Source: Tessaracoccus lapidicaptus
GTDB taxonomy: Bacteria > Actinomycetota > Actinomycetes > Propionibacteriales > Propionibacteriaceae
NCBI RefSeq assembly: GCF_001693815.1
Contig: NZ_MBQD01000022.1
Coordinates: 186,001 to 250,000, forward strand
Reading direction: 5' to 3'
DNA length: 64,000 bases
Part shown: positions 56,546-64,000 of the stretch, one piece after another
Layout of the letters: each line of letters begins with the position of its first letter
How positions within the stretch are numbered: position 1 is the first letter of the stretch
Made by a program: the position numbers and the translations under genes
Notes under the pieces: model-generated
Told to the model about the DNA's origin: nothing
The model's database searches: none
Seen by the model: the letters and a program-made list of their open reading frames with translations, nothing else

Positions 56546-57936
56546 CGGGCGATCACCTGGGTGGCGTCGTCGACGGCGCCGGCCTCGCGGGGGGCGGCGG
56601 TGGCGGCCTGCGGCATGCGGCCGCGGTGCGAGATGATCATGAGGATCGCGATGATGATCCAGTTGGCCACCAGCGACGAGCCGCCCTGGGACATGAACGG
56701 CGTCGTGAGGCCCGTGAGCGGCAGCAGGCGGGTCACGCCGCCGATGATCGCGAACACCTGCAGCGCGAACGCGAAGCTCAGCCCGGTGGCCAGGAGCTTG
56801 CCGAACCCGTCGGGCGACGTGAGGGCCGTCTTGAAGCCGCGGGCGATGAGGAGCGCGTAGACGAGGATCACACCCATGAGCCCGAGGACCCCGATCTCCT
56901 CACCGAGCGCCGCCGCGATCATGTCGCTCTTGGCCAGCGGGGTGAGGCCCGGGCGCCCGAGTCCCCAGCCGCGGCCGAAGAGGCCGCCCCACGCGTAGCC
57001 GAACTGCGCGCTGATGATCTGCAAGTTGCGGTCGTAGTCGCTGAACGGGTCCAGCCACGCGTTGACGCGGCGCGGCACGTGGTTGGTGAACCGCCAGGCG
57101 GCGAGCGCGGCGCCGACGAACGAGATCCCAGCGAGAATGGGCCAAGCCGGTCGCTCGGTGGCGACGTAGATCATCACGGTGAACAGCCCGAAGAACAGCA
57201 GCGACGTCCCCAGGTCGTTCTGGTAGACCATCACGACGAGGGCCGTCAGCCACATGACCGCGATCGGGCCCAGGTCGCGGGGGCGGGGCAGGTCGATCCC
57301 CAGCACGCGGCGCCCGGCCAGCGCCAGCACCTCGCGCTTCTCGTAGAGGTAGGCGGCGAACGCGATCGCGAGGAGGATCTTGGCCACCTCGGCCGGCTGG
57401 AAGGAGAGCCCGAAGACGCGGATCCAGATCTGGGCCCCGCCGGAGGTGACCCCGATGACCGGCACGAGCGGGAGCAGCAGGAGCACGAGGCCGGCGATGA
57501 ACATGAGATAGGGGTAGCGCTGCAGACGGCGGTGGTCGCGCAGGACGAACACCACGGCGGCGAAGAGCGACAGGCCCAGCGCGGTCCACAGCAGCTGGGT
57601 CGCGGCGTCGTTGGCCGGCGGTTCGGGGATCTGGTCGATCCGGGAGATCATCGCCAGCCCGAGGCCGTTGAGCAGGAACACCGCCGGCAGGATCACCGGG
57701 TCCGCGTACGGCAGCCGGAAGCGGACGACGAGGTGGGTCGCGATCCCCAGGCCGTACCACAGCGCGGCCGCGGGCACGAGGCCCTCGGGCAGCGTGCCGT
57801 AGAGGTTGAGGCTCGTGATGATCCACCCGGCGAGGCCGAAGGTCTGCGCGAAAAGCAGGAGGACCAGTTCGACGGTCCGGCGCTTCTTGTAGACGATGAC
57901 CTCGTCGGAGACTGCTGGCTGGACGGCGGCGGACAT
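56542..57936 (-). CDS. rodA: RodA/FtsW-family peptidoglycan glycosyltransferase
   Basis: The 464-aa SEDS protein has about 12 membrane helices and the conserved GGAQIWIRVFGLSFQPAEVAKI, VYQNDLGTSLLFFGLF, NAWLDPFSDYDRNLQIISAQFGYAWGGLFGRGWG and TGLTTPFMSQGGSSLVANW blocks. It polymerises lipid II into glycan strands. The ATG overlaps the pstP stop by 1 bp, and the 3' end overlaps pbpA by 4 bp, so the pair is made together. Confidence 0.96.
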   Translation of the reverse strand: MSAAVQPAVSDEVIVYKKRRTVELVLLLFAQTFGLAGWIITSLNLYGTLPEGLVPAAALWYGLGIATHLVVRFRLPYADPVILPAVFLLNGLGLAMISRIDQIPEPPANDAATQLLWTALGLSLFAAVVFVLRDHRRLQRYPYLMFIAGLVLLLLPLVPVIGVTSGGAQIWIRVFGLSFQPAEVAKILLAIAFAAYLYEKREVLALAGRRVLGIDLPRPRDLGPIAVMWLTALVVMVYQNDLGTSLLFFGLFTVMIYVATERPAWPILAGISFVGAALAAWRFTNHVPRRVNAWLDPFSDYDRNLQIISAQFGYAWGGLFGRGWGLGRPGLTPLAKSDMIAAALGEEIGVLGLMGVILVYALLIARGFKTALTSPDGFGKLLATGLSFAFALQVFAIIGGVTRLLPLTGLTTPFMSQGGSSLVANWIIIAILMIISHRGRMPQAATAAPREAGAVDDATQVIAR

Positions 57937-59363
57937 CAGCACGCCTCGGGGTCGGCTTCGTCGCTGTCCGTCGGGGTCGCGGTGACCGCGGGGGGCGAGA
58001 GGAACGTCGGGACCCCCGGGGCGACGCCGCCCGTGGGGGTGGGGCGGGCGGTGGCGGTGGGGAGCCCGGGCACCGTGGGCGTGGGGCTCGGGCTGGGCGT
58101 GGGCTCGGCGGTGTCGACGGGGCTCGGCTGACGCCGCTCCTCGCGCACTTCGACGCACCGCTCGGCCAAGGCCCGCAGCTGCTCGGTGGTGGCGCGGCCG
58201 GCGGCGACGTCGGCCACCCGGATGGAGGACTCGACGGCGCGCTGGTAGAAGGCCGGCAGGTCGCCGATCGCGACGTCGGAGCGCTCTTCGAGCGTGCTCA
58301 GCCGGATGCCGAGGACCTCCCCGGGGAGGCCGTTGAAGATCGCGACGTTGCCCTCGTCGGCCGCGACGAAGTAGCGGGTCCGGGCGTAGGCCTGGACACC
58401 CCAGGCGCCGCCGCCGATGACCAGGGCGACGGCGACCAGCATGATGATGATGCCCGGCCAGCGCCGATGCGACTCCTGGGGCGCGTAGCGCGCCACCTCG
58501 TCGGGGCTGTGGTCCGTCGAATGCGCCGCCGGCCACGCTGCGGGCCGCCCCGGGGTGTTCGGGGCGGGGGACTGGCTGCGCGGCACGTCGAGCGCCGCCG
58601 CGGCGCCGACCAAGGTCCCCTCACGGGCGTCGAGCGCGTCGTCCTGCTCGACGACGTCGCCGAGGACGATGGTGATGTTGTCGTGGCCGCCGTTGGCGTT
58701 GGCCGCGGCTGCGAGGTTGGCCAGCGCGTCGGACGGCGAGTCGAGTTCCAGGAACTCGCGGATGGAGCCGTCGTCGACGAGTCCGCTCAGCCCGTCGGAA
58801 CAGAACATGATGCGGTCGCCGAGGCGGGCGTCGAGCAGGTCGAGGTCCGGCTCGAACTCCACCTGTCCGTTGAGCACCTTGAGGATCAGCGAGCGGTGCG
58901 GATGCGTGGCGGCCTGCTCGGGGGTGATGCGGCCCTCGTCGATCAGCGACTGCACCCAGGAGTGGTCGTGCGTGAGTTGCGTCAGCTCGCCGTCGCGCAG
59001 CAGGTAGCCGCGCGAGTCCCCGACGTGCCCGATGCCGAACTGGGTGCCGTTGAACATGGCGCCGCAGAAGGTGGTGCCCATGCCGTCGAGCTCGAGGTCC
59101 TTCTCGATGAGGGCCGAGAGGATGGCGTTGGAGCGGCCGATGACGCCCGCCATCAGCGTGAGCATCTCCTCGCCGTCGGCGACGCGCCGGTCCGACCGCG
59201 CGGCCTCCTGCGCCGCGACGGCGGAGGCGACGTCGCCCGCGGCGGCACCGCCCATGCCGTCGGTGACGAGCAGCATGGTCGGGGAGGCGTAGCCCGAGTC
59301 CTGGTTGTTCTTCCGGACCCGGCCCACCTCGGAGTGTGCGGCGAAGCGGAGCGAGAACGTCAT
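57936..59363 (-). CDS. pstP: PP2C-family Ser/Thr phosphatase PstP
   Basis: The 475-aa protein has a PP2C domain (residues 1-240) with metal-binding motifs NNQDSG, LLVTDGMGGAAAGDVAS, GHVGDSRGYLL, MFCSDGLSGLV and GGHDNITIV. A linker and one membrane helix follow (PGIIIMLVAVALVIGGGAW, near residue 315), then an extracellular part ending in a long Pro/Thr-rich tail. It dephosphorylates PknB and its substrates. Start and stop overlap the neighbours by 1 bp each. Confidence 0.95.
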   Translation of the reverse strand: MTFSLRFAAHSEVGRVRKNNQDSGYASPTMLLVTDGMGGAAAGDVASAVAAQEAARSDRRVADGEEMLTLMAGVIGRSNAILSALIEKDLELDGMGTTFCGAMFNGTQFGIGHVGDSRGYLLRDGELTQLTHDHSWVQSLIDEGRITPEQAATHPHRSLILKVLNGQVEFEPDLDLLDARLGDRIMFCSDGLSGLVDDGSIREFLELDSPSDALANLAAAANANGGHDNITIVLGDVVEQDDALDAREGTLVGAAAALDVPRSQSPAPNTPGRPAAWPAAHSTDHSPDEVARYAPQESHRRWPGIIIMLVAVALVIGGGAWGVQAYARTRYFVAADEGNVAIFNGLPGEVLGIRLSTLEERSDVAIGDLPAFYQRAVESSIRVADVAAGRATTEQLRALAERCVEVREERRQPSPVDTAEPTPSPSPTPTVPGLPTATARPTPTGGVAPGVPTFLSPPAVTATPTDSDEADPEAC

Positions 59364-59824
59364 CAGATCTCGAACCGCATCAGGGTGCGACCGATCCGGA
59401 CCACGTCACCGACGGTGACCTTCGTCGGCTCGGTGACGAGCTTGCCGTTGACATAGGTGCCGTTGGTGGACTGGAGATCGGTGATGACCCAGGTGCTGGG
59501 GTCCTGCTGGACGAGCTGCGCGTGGCGCGCGGAGGCGTAGTCGTCGTCGAGCAGGAGCGTCGAGTCCGCCGCCCGGCCGAGGTTGATCGTCGGCTCGACG
59601 TGAACCGACACGCCCTGCTGCGGGCCGGAGGTGACGGCGAACCGGGTCGGGTGCTTCGCGCGCTTGCGCCCTCGGCCGCGGTCCGCCGGGATGGCGGCGA
59701 GCGAGGACACCGGCACGCGCCGGCCGAACATGTCGGTGCGGACGACGTTGGCGACGAAGAGGATGAAGAGCCAGAGCAGGGCGAGGAAGACGATCTTGAC
59801 GGCCGCCACGATGAGGTCTGACAC
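59363..59824 (-). CDS. fhaB: FHA domain protein FhaB/FipA
   Basis: The 153-aa protein has an N-terminal membrane helix (VAAVKIVFLALLWLFILFVANVV) and a C-terminal FHA domain with INLGRAADSTLLLDDDYASARHAQLV and the TNGTYVNG loop, which bind phosphothreonine. It links PknB signalling to division (FipA in mycobacteria). The start is GTG 59824, 2 bp after the fhaA stop; the stop overlaps the pstP ATG by 1 bp. Confidence 0.95.
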   Translation of the reverse strand: MSDLIVAAVKIVFLALLWLFILFVANVVRTDMFGRRVPVSSLAAIPADRGRGRKRAKHPTRFAVTSGPQQGVSVHVEPTINLGRAADSTLLLDDDYASARHAQLVQQDPSTWVITDLQSTNGTYVNGKLVTEPTKVTVGDVVRIGRTLMRFEI

Positions 59825-59826
59825 GG

Positions 59827-60540
59827 TCAGGACCCCGCGGGCGTGTGGATCAGCATCCGCGTGGAGCCGATCTCGATCCTCGTTCCCTCGCCGACCCGGG
59901 TCTTGGTGACGCGGTTGCCGTTGACGTGCACGCCGTTGGTGGAGCCGAGGTCCTCGATGGTGACAACCGGGTGCTCAGGGTCTCCGCTCACGGTGAGCAT
60001 CGCGTGGCGGCGGGACACGCCGGGGTCGTTGAGCCGGAGGTCTGCCTCGGCGCCCCGGCCGATGAGGAGCCCAGGAGCCACCAGCGGATGCCGCACTCCG
60101 TTGACCTCGAGCACCAGACGGCCGGGCCGGGGTTCCGGCGCGGGATTGTGGGCCGCAGCGCCGGTGTCGACGGAGACGGCCTGGCTGGTGACGGTGAACT
60201 GGCCCGTGGGCAGCGAGGTGTCGAGCTCGTAGTCGATGGTGACCGGCCCGTTGAAGACGTAGCTGCGCTCGGCGGCGTGGTCGCGGATGCCCGGGAGGAT
60301 CTCCGCGTTGAGGGTCTTCGAGTACGGCACGAGGCGGTCGTAGTCCGCCTGCGAGAGGCCGACGGTGAAAGCGTTCGGGACCAGGCGGCGGTCGCGACTG
60401 AGCAGCGTGGCCTCGGCGTCCAGCTCGCGCTGAATGCCGGCGACGATCTCGACGGGGTGGACGAACCCCTTGAAGGCTCGGGCGAAGACCTTGCCGACCG
60501 CGGACTCGATCCGCTTCTCGGCCTTGTCGAAGACTCCCAT
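59827..60540 (-). CDS. fhaA: FHA domain protein FhaA (DUF3662 + FHA)
   Basis: The 237-aa protein begins MGVFDKAEKRIESAVGKVFARAF with the DUF3662 domain (about 1-120), then a short linker and a C-terminal FHA domain with LLIGRGAEADLRLNDPGVSRRHAML and TNGVHVNG. FhaA binds phosphorylated MviN/PknB in mycobacteria and tunes peptidoglycan synthesis. It is shorter than mycobacterial FhaA (about 530 aa), lacking most of the linker. It heads the operon; the 242-bp gap upstream holds palindrome A copy 3. Confidence 0.94.
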   Translation of the reverse strand: MGVFDKAEKRIESAVGKVFARAFKGFVHPVEIVAGIQRELDAEATLLSRDRRLVPNAFTVGLSQADYDRLVPYSKTLNAEILPGIRDHAAERSYVFNGPVTIDYELDTSLPTGQFTVTSQAVSVDTGAAAHNPAPEPRPGRLVLEVNGVRHPLVAPGLLIGRGAEADLRLNDPGVSRRHAMLTVSGDPEHPVVTIEDLGSTNGVHVNGNRVTKTRVGEGTRIEIGSTRMLIHTPAGS

Positions 60541-60660
60541 GCGCCTCCTCTCGGTGCTCAGTTGGCGCCTCCCCACGGGCAACGGTACCGGGCAAGTCTA
60601 ACGGCCCCCGTCGTGAGGGCGCGACATGGGTTAGCTCGCCGTCGCCACTCTGGGGGGGTG

Positions 60661-60745
60661 GGTTTGAGCAGATGGCACCTCTCAAGAGACTGCTCACGCG
60701 TGAGCTGGGCGGGGGGTTTCTCGCGAGTGGTGCCATCTGCTCAAT
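60661..60745. repeat. palindromic repeat family A, copy 3
   Basis: Arms TTGAGCAGATGGCACC (60664-60679) and GGTGCCATCTGCTCAA (60729-60744) surround a centre with CTCACGCGTGAG. It lies between the fhaA start and the meaB stop, 38 nt downstream of meaB. Confidence 0.85.
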
Positions 60746-60782
60746 TGCGGGTGACGTGGAGGGCTGAGCTGCCGGAGGGGGA

Positions 60783-61811
60783 TCAGGCGGAGTGTGGGGT
60801 GTGCTGGGCCCAGGGGAGGCTCGGCAGCGCGTCGGCGAACGCACGCAGGATGATCTGGGAGCCTTCGAGGGCGGACAGGGACTCCTCCGCCAGCTGGGCC
60901 TCGACGTCGTCGGCAACCGACCGGACCAGCGGGGAGGTCCGCAGGGACTCCAGCAGCTCGTCGCGCACCATGTTCCACAGCCAGTCCCGCTGCTGGTCGA
61001 GGCGGCGCGCCGCCAGAGATCCCTCCGCCTCCAGTTCCGCCCGGTGCTTCTCGACGGCGTTCCACAGCTCGTCGAGCCCCGCGCCGGTGTACGACGAGCA
61101 GGTGAGCACCGGGGCGCGACGCTTCTTGGTGTCGCTGGTGATGAGCTTCATCGCGATGCTGAGCTCGCGGGCGGCGACCCGGGCCGCCTGCTCGTTGTCG
61201 CCGTCGGCCTTCGTGATGGCGATGACGTCGGCGAGCTCGAGGATGCCGCGCTTGATGCCCTGCAGCTGGTCCCCGGTGCGCGCCACCTGCAGCATGAGGA
61301 AGGTGTCCACCATGCCCGCCACCGCGACCTCGGACTGCCCGACGCCCACCGTCTCGACGAGGATGACGTCGTAGCCGGCGGCCTCCAGCACCAGCATGGA
61401 CTCGCGCGTGGCGCGCGCGACGCCGCCCAGGTGACCGCCCGACGGTGAGGGCCGGATGAACGCGTCCTCGCGGGAGGCCAGTTCGGCCATGCGGGTCCGG
61501 TCGCCCAGGATGGAGCCGCCCGTGCGCGACGACGACGGGTCCACCGCCAGCACGGCCACCTTGTGGTGCCGCTCGTCGATGAGCTTGATGCCCATGGCGT
61601 CGATGAACGTGGACTTGCCCGCGCCGGGCACGCCCGAGATGCCGACCCGGAAGGCGTGCCCGGTGCGCGGCGCGATGAGGCGCAGCAGCTGGTGGGCGTA
61701 GTCGCGGTGCTCGGGCTTGGTCGACTCCACGAGCGTGATCGCACGGGCGATGTGCCCGCGGGACCCGGCCACGATCCGATCCGCCAACTCCTCGACCGAC
61801 AGCTTCCGCAT
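60783..61811 (-). CDS. meaB: methylmalonyl-CoA mutase-associated GTPase MeaB
   Basis: The 342-aa G3E-family GTPase has P-loop GVPGAGKSTFID, the LAVDPSSSRTGGSILGDRTRM block, ETVGVGQSE (switch region) and ITKADGDN (guanine base specificity). It protects and gates cobalamin loading of methylmalonyl-CoA mutase, central to propionate fermentation. The mutase genes, usually directly upstream, are not there; the next genes upstream are a PqqD-like gene and gene fragments. The ATG at 61809-61811 matches the family start. Confidence 0.95.
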   Translation of the reverse strand: MRKLSVEELADRIVAGSRGHIARAITLVESTKPEHRDYAHQLLRLIAPRTGHAFRVGISGVPGAGKSTFIDAMGIKLIDERHHKVAVLAVDPSSSRTGGSILGDRTRMAELASREDAFIRPSPSGGHLGGVARATRESMLVLEAAGYDVILVETVGVGQSEVAVAGMVDTFLMLQVARTGDQLQGIKRGILELADVIAITKADGDNEQAARVAARELSIAMKLITSDTKKRRAPVLTCSSYTGAGLDELWNAVEKHRAELEAEGSLAARRLDQQRDWLWNMVRDELLESLRTSPLVRSVADDVEAQLAEESLSALEGSQIILRAFADALPSLPWAQHTPHSA

Positions 61812-61821
61812 GCCCCTGACC

Positions 61822-61959
61822 CTACCGCCGGCCCCGGCCCGCGGGACGTCCGCCCCTGCCGTGGACCGCCGCGAGCTCGAGGATCTCCTCGGCCGCGGAG
61901 GCGACGGCGGCGATGAGCTCGTGGTCGTCGCGCAGGTCCGTGGCCACGTGGGCGACCAC
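61822..61959 (-). CDS. possible small protein or C-terminal remnant (45 aa)
   Basis: A GTG-started frame of 45 aa reads VVAHVATDLRDDHELIAAVA, then a Glu/Ala helix and a Gly/Arg-rich end. It starts 10 nt after the PqqD-like stop. It has no recognisable domain and could be the tail of a lost gene or chance coding. It fills most of the gap between meaB and the PqqD-like gene. Confidence 0.25.
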   Translation of the reverse strand: MVAHVATDLRDDHELIAAVASAAEEILELAAVHGRGGRPAGRGRR

Positions 61960-61969
61960 CCTCGCCGCG

Positions 61970-62230
61970 TCAGGCGTCGATCGCGATGAGGCCGTGGCCG
62001 GCCAGCTCCCGCAGCTGAGCCGCCACGGCCTCCGTCGTGTCCTGGTCCGGCGGGGCGCCGAACAGTGCTACGAGCCGTGCCTCGATGGAGTCACTCGGCA
62101 GCGGGCCGTCGGCCAGCATCTCGAGGATCGCGCCGGCCACCGGCCCCAGCCGGAAGACGCGGGAACCCATGAGCGCGACCGACTCGCCGTCGACGGTGAG
62201 GACGTCGCTCAGCGGGCCCCGGCGGATCAC
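61970..62230 (-). CDS. PqqD-like small protein
   Basis: The 86-aa protein (VIRRGPLSDVLTVDGESVALMGSRVFRLGPVAGAILEMLADGP ...) has the PqqD-like winged fold pattern, i.e. a beta hairpin, 'V..L.G..V..L......I...L', then helices. PqqD relatives chaperone peptides for radical-SAM maturases, but in actinobacteria similar genes sit in surface-polysaccharide clusters with HPr-kinase-like and glycosyltransferase genes. The GTG start overlaps the stop of the upstream fragment by 4 bp (GTGA), so they were once an operon. Confidence 0.6.
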   Translation of the reverse strand: MIRRGPLSDVLTVDGESVALMGSRVFRLGPVAGAILEMLADGPLPSDSIEARLVALFGAPPDQDTTEAVAAQLRELAGHGLIAIDA

Positions 62231-62600
62231 GGCGCCTCCCCGTCCAGCACGGCGCGGCACCAGGACAGCACCTGCGCTGACTCGCCGTACTCGACCAGCC
62301 GGCAGCCGACGGCGGCGTGCAGGTCCGCCAACAGGTGCAGCGGTCGCGGCAGCGCCGACAGCGACGACGTCTCCGGGGTCACGGCCATGATCGTGTCCAG
62401 GACGCCCAGGTCGGTGAACGTCGCGGTGGCGCGGCCGGGGGTGCGGCGCAGGACGACGAGTCCCGCGACGTGCGCGGCCTCCGGGGCGTGGCCGAGCCCG
62501 AGCTCGTCGGGTGCGTGCTCGCGCTTCGGCGGGACTCCGTCCGGGGCCAGGGTCACCGGCTTGGGGTACGGCCGCACGGCCCAGCCGCGAAGTGGACCAC
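62227..62600 (-). pseudogene. C-terminal fragment of a polysaccharide-cluster protein (HPr-kinase-like neighbour of PqqD)
   Basis: The frame ending at 62227 gives about 110 residues: RPYPKPVTLAPDGVPPKREH, ELGLGHAPEAAHVAGLVVL, TSSLSALPRPLHLLADLHAAVG, ending VLDGEAP. This resembles the C-terminal part of proteins encoded before PqqD genes in actinobacterial polysaccharide loci (HPr kinase-like); the family assignment is tentative. There is no plausible start. It joins directly to an rmlB fragment in a different frame. Confidence 0.5.
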
Positions 62601-62718
62601 GGCGTCGTGCCCGCCGACCAGCTCGTCCACGACCGACGGGTCCGTCACGGAGCCCTCCACGAGGGAGAACCGTGCGGGGTCCAGGCCTGCGAGGTTGGCC
62701 GGGTTGCCCGCGTAGGTT
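62592..62718 (-). pseudogene. rmlB: internal fragment of rmlB (dTDP-glucose 4,6-dehydratase)
   Basis: About 42 residues read TYAGNPANLAGLDPARFSLV then EGSVTDPSVVDELVGGHDAV and VHFAA. This is the conserved N-terminal region of RmlB after the Rossmann glycine motif (usually followed by ESH). Both flanks are replaced by unrelated sequence. It is a broken remnant with no start or stop of its own. Confidence 0.8.
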
Positions 62719-63081
62719 CGCGACGCCGACGGTGGCCCCCAGTGCCGTCTTGAAGGCCGTCTCCTGCGGCCCGAGCGGCGACAGGAAGAGCAGCGACAGC
62801 ACCACCGTGACGGTGCTCGTCACGGCGAGGGCCGGTCCCAGCCGCTTGAGCCGCCTGATGTAGAAGCGCCGGAACGAGATCGTCCCCGTGGTTGCGTGCT
62901 CGCGCAGCAGCATCAGCGTGATGATGAAGCCGGAGATCACGAAGAAGACGTCCACGCCGGTGAAGCCGCCGGGCACGGGCAGGCCGGCGTGCGTGACCAT
63001 GACCGCGAGCACGGCGACGGCGCGCAGGCCTTGGAGGTCGCGCAGGCGACCGGTGCCGGGAGTGTCGACGGAGGAGGTCAT
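62716..63081 (-). pseudogene. acyltransferase 3 (OafA-like), N-terminal fragment
   Basis: The frame from ATG 63079-63081 reads LRDLQGLRAVAVLAVMVTHAGL, FTGVDVFFVISGFIITLMLLRE, FYIRRLKRLGPALAVTSTVTVVLSLLFLSP, the first three helices of OafA/YrhL acyltransferases (GLRAVAV and GVDVFFVISGF motifs). Homology ends near GVAN at about 62718, where the rmlB fragment begins. The full enzyme is 350-700 aa. It would have acylated surface sugars. Confidence 0.85.
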
Positions 63082-63130
63082 GATTCCGTGATCGTAGGTG
63101 CTGCCGGGGCGGTTGTCGCACTGCCGAGGC

Positions 63131-63586
63131 TCAGTACAGGCGTCGCCCCTCGTAGCCCATCCAGGCTGCGAACGGCTCCACGGCCCGCGACCGCGGCTCA
63201 TGGACGCGCGCCATGGCGCGGGGAGAGCCCGCGATCTCGTCGTAGAACGCGGCGTCGTCGAAGCCGGCCGCGGCGGCGTCGTGGCGGTCGGCCGCGAACA
63301 CCACCCGCGACACCCTCGCCCAGAGCGCCGCCCCCAGGCACATCGGGCACGGTTCGCACGACGCGTAGAGCACGCAGCCGGTGAGGTCGTGGGTGCCGAG
63401 GCCGGCGGCGGCCGCCCGGATCGCCTGCACCTCCGCGTGCGCCGTCGGATCCGGCACGGCGGTCACCCGGTTCACACCCTCGAAGACCTGCCCCGACGGG
63501 GCGACGAGGACGGCGCCGAACGGACCGCCGCCGTCTGTGACGTTCGCGACGGCGAGGTCGATCGCGCGCTGCAGGTGATCAGTCAT
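63131..63586 (-). CDS. guaD: nucleoside/guanine deaminase (cytidine deaminase superfamily)
   Basis: The 151-aa protein has the zinc deaminase signature: HAEVQAIRAAA (zinc His and catalytic Glu) and CEPCPMCLGA (two zinc Cys), preceded by GGPFGAVLV. The VVFAADRHDAAAAGFDDAAFYDEI region and C-terminal YEGRRLY match GuaD-type guanine deaminases rather than TadA. It would convert guanine to xanthine in purine salvage. The ATG at 63584-63586 is the family start. Confidence 0.85.
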   Translation of the reverse strand: MTDHLQRAIDLAVANVTDGGGPFGAVLVAPSGQVFEGVNRVTAVPDPTAHAEVQAIRAAAAGLGTHDLTGCVLYASCEPCPMCLGAALWARVSRVVFAADRHDAAAAGFDDAAFYDEIAGSPRAMARVHEPRSRAVEPFAAWMGYEGRRLY

Positions 63587-63646
63587 CGAGCCCTCCTGGT
63601 CCTCACTGTAGTGAGTCTGGGGAGAGGGATCGCCGCCTGCGGCGAC

Positions 63647-63860
63647 GGCTTCGAGACTCGGGCGCGACGGCGTTGCCGTCGGCCCGCGACCTCAGCGAAC
63701 GGGGAGGGTGACGGCTTCGAGACTCGGGCGCGACGGCGTTGCCGTCGGCCCGCGACCTCAGCGAACGGGGAGGGTGGCGGCTTCGAGACCGGGGCGCGAC
63801 GGCGTTGCCGTCGGCCCGCGACCTCAGCGAACGGTGGCCCGCGACCTCAGCGAGCGGTCG
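63647..63860. repeat. repeat family D tandem array (three 66-bp units plus a partial)
   Basis: Units begin GGCTTCGAGAC at 63647, 63713 and 63779 (exact 66-bp period). Each contains the hairpin CGACGGC-GTT-GCCGTCG and the tail CCTCAGCGAACGGGGAGGG. A partial unit (GGCCCGCGACCTCAGCGAGCGG) overlaps the stop codon of the next gene. This fills the 260-bp gap 63587-63846. Confidence 0.9.
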
Positions 63861-64000
63861 CCAGCAACGCCTCCTCGGCCTCCTTGGTCCACACCCCGTT
63901 GTTCAGCTTCGCCGCGACCTCCGGCAGCTTCTCCGGCATGTCGACCAGTCGCGTCAGTGGCAGGTCGTGCAGCGACGGGAACACCATGATCTTCCCGCCG
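63847..64000 (-). CDS. zinc-type (MDR) dehydrogenase, C-terminal end only
   Basis: Fifty-one codons, open at the window edge, give GGKIMVFPSLHDLPLTRLVD, then MPEKLPEVAAKLNNGVWTKEAEEALLATAR. This resembles the C-termini of MDR alcohol/sorbose-phosphate-type dehydrogenases; the substrate is unknown. Its stop codon lies in the partial unit of the adjacent family D repeat, which has therefore replaced or reached the gene's 3' end. Confidence 0.6.
   Translation of the reverse strand, partial: GGKIMVFPSLHDLPLTRLVDMPEKLPEVAAKLNNGVWTKEAEEALLATAR

Noticed and set aside
63647-63860. 66-bp tandem units as a CRISPR array
   Set aside because: The whole 66 bp is repeated including what would be the spacer, so there is no spacer diversity.

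Overview
The window is high-GC DNA from a Gram-positive actinobacterium. The strongest evidence is the block fhaA-fhaB-pstP-rodA-pbpA-pknB with crgA, a DUF881 gene and pabA beside it, which is a hallmark of Actinobacteria. A fused cydDC gene, GTG starts and 1-4 bp stop/start overlaps also fit. MeaB and the general gene set suggest Propionibacteriaceae (Tessaracoccus-like). The family placement is inference; the phylum placement is well supported.

Layout. 1-11.4 kb: 5' part of a GT4 glycosyltransferase, glycerate kinase, the cytochrome bd module (cydA, cydB, fused cydDC, with a convergent DUF4395 gene between cydB and cydDC), a BlaI-type regulator divergent from cydA, PPK2 and a K+/H+ antiporter. 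11.6-16.4 kb: a VOC dioxygenase-like protein, and a ROK repressor divergent from xylAB. 16.7-25.3 kb: TetR plus a heterodimeric ABC exporter, a cupin, a DUF4031-HD fusion, MoaD and MoeB-rhodanese, and a LacI regulator. 25.5-32.7 kb: nitronate monooxygenase, beta-galactosidase plus an EbgC-like protein, a 5'-truncated APC permease and an AbiEi/DUF559 protein. 32.8-37.1 kb: the NAD de novo operon nadABC divergent from its regulator NrtR. 37.2-48.9 kb: two complete sugar-uptake operons, EamA-SBP-permease-permease-glycosidase and SBP-permease-permease-GH1-LacI. 49-61.8 kb: lysS, a HAD hydrolase, crgA, DUF881, pabA, the Ser/Thr kinase and cell-wall operon, and meaB. 61.8-64 kb: a decayed polysaccharide locus (pqqD-like gene plus three spliced gene fragments), a guanine deaminase-like protein and the end of a dehydrogenase.

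Regulation is unusually readable. The same 16-bp LacI operator, with matching promoter geometry, lies in front of lacZ and in front of the EamA-ABC operon, so both probably form one galactoside regulon. A different LacI box (GAGAGCGCTCTC) occurs twice at the GH1/ABC operon and once as an orphan. NrtR, ROK, TetR, BlaI-like and MarR-like palindromes can also be seen.

The most unusual feature is a set of at least five short palindromic or tandem repeat families. Copies lie right beside stop codons and, in two cases, inside coding sequences in frame (lacZ and the 37.2-38.9 kb glycosidase). Other items worth attention are a 15-nt G tract near the end of the EamA gene, just before a translationally coupled start, and an AbiEi-DUF559 gene bracketed by two copies of one palindrome. 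I saw no tRNA, rRNA, CRISPR array, transposase or integrase.
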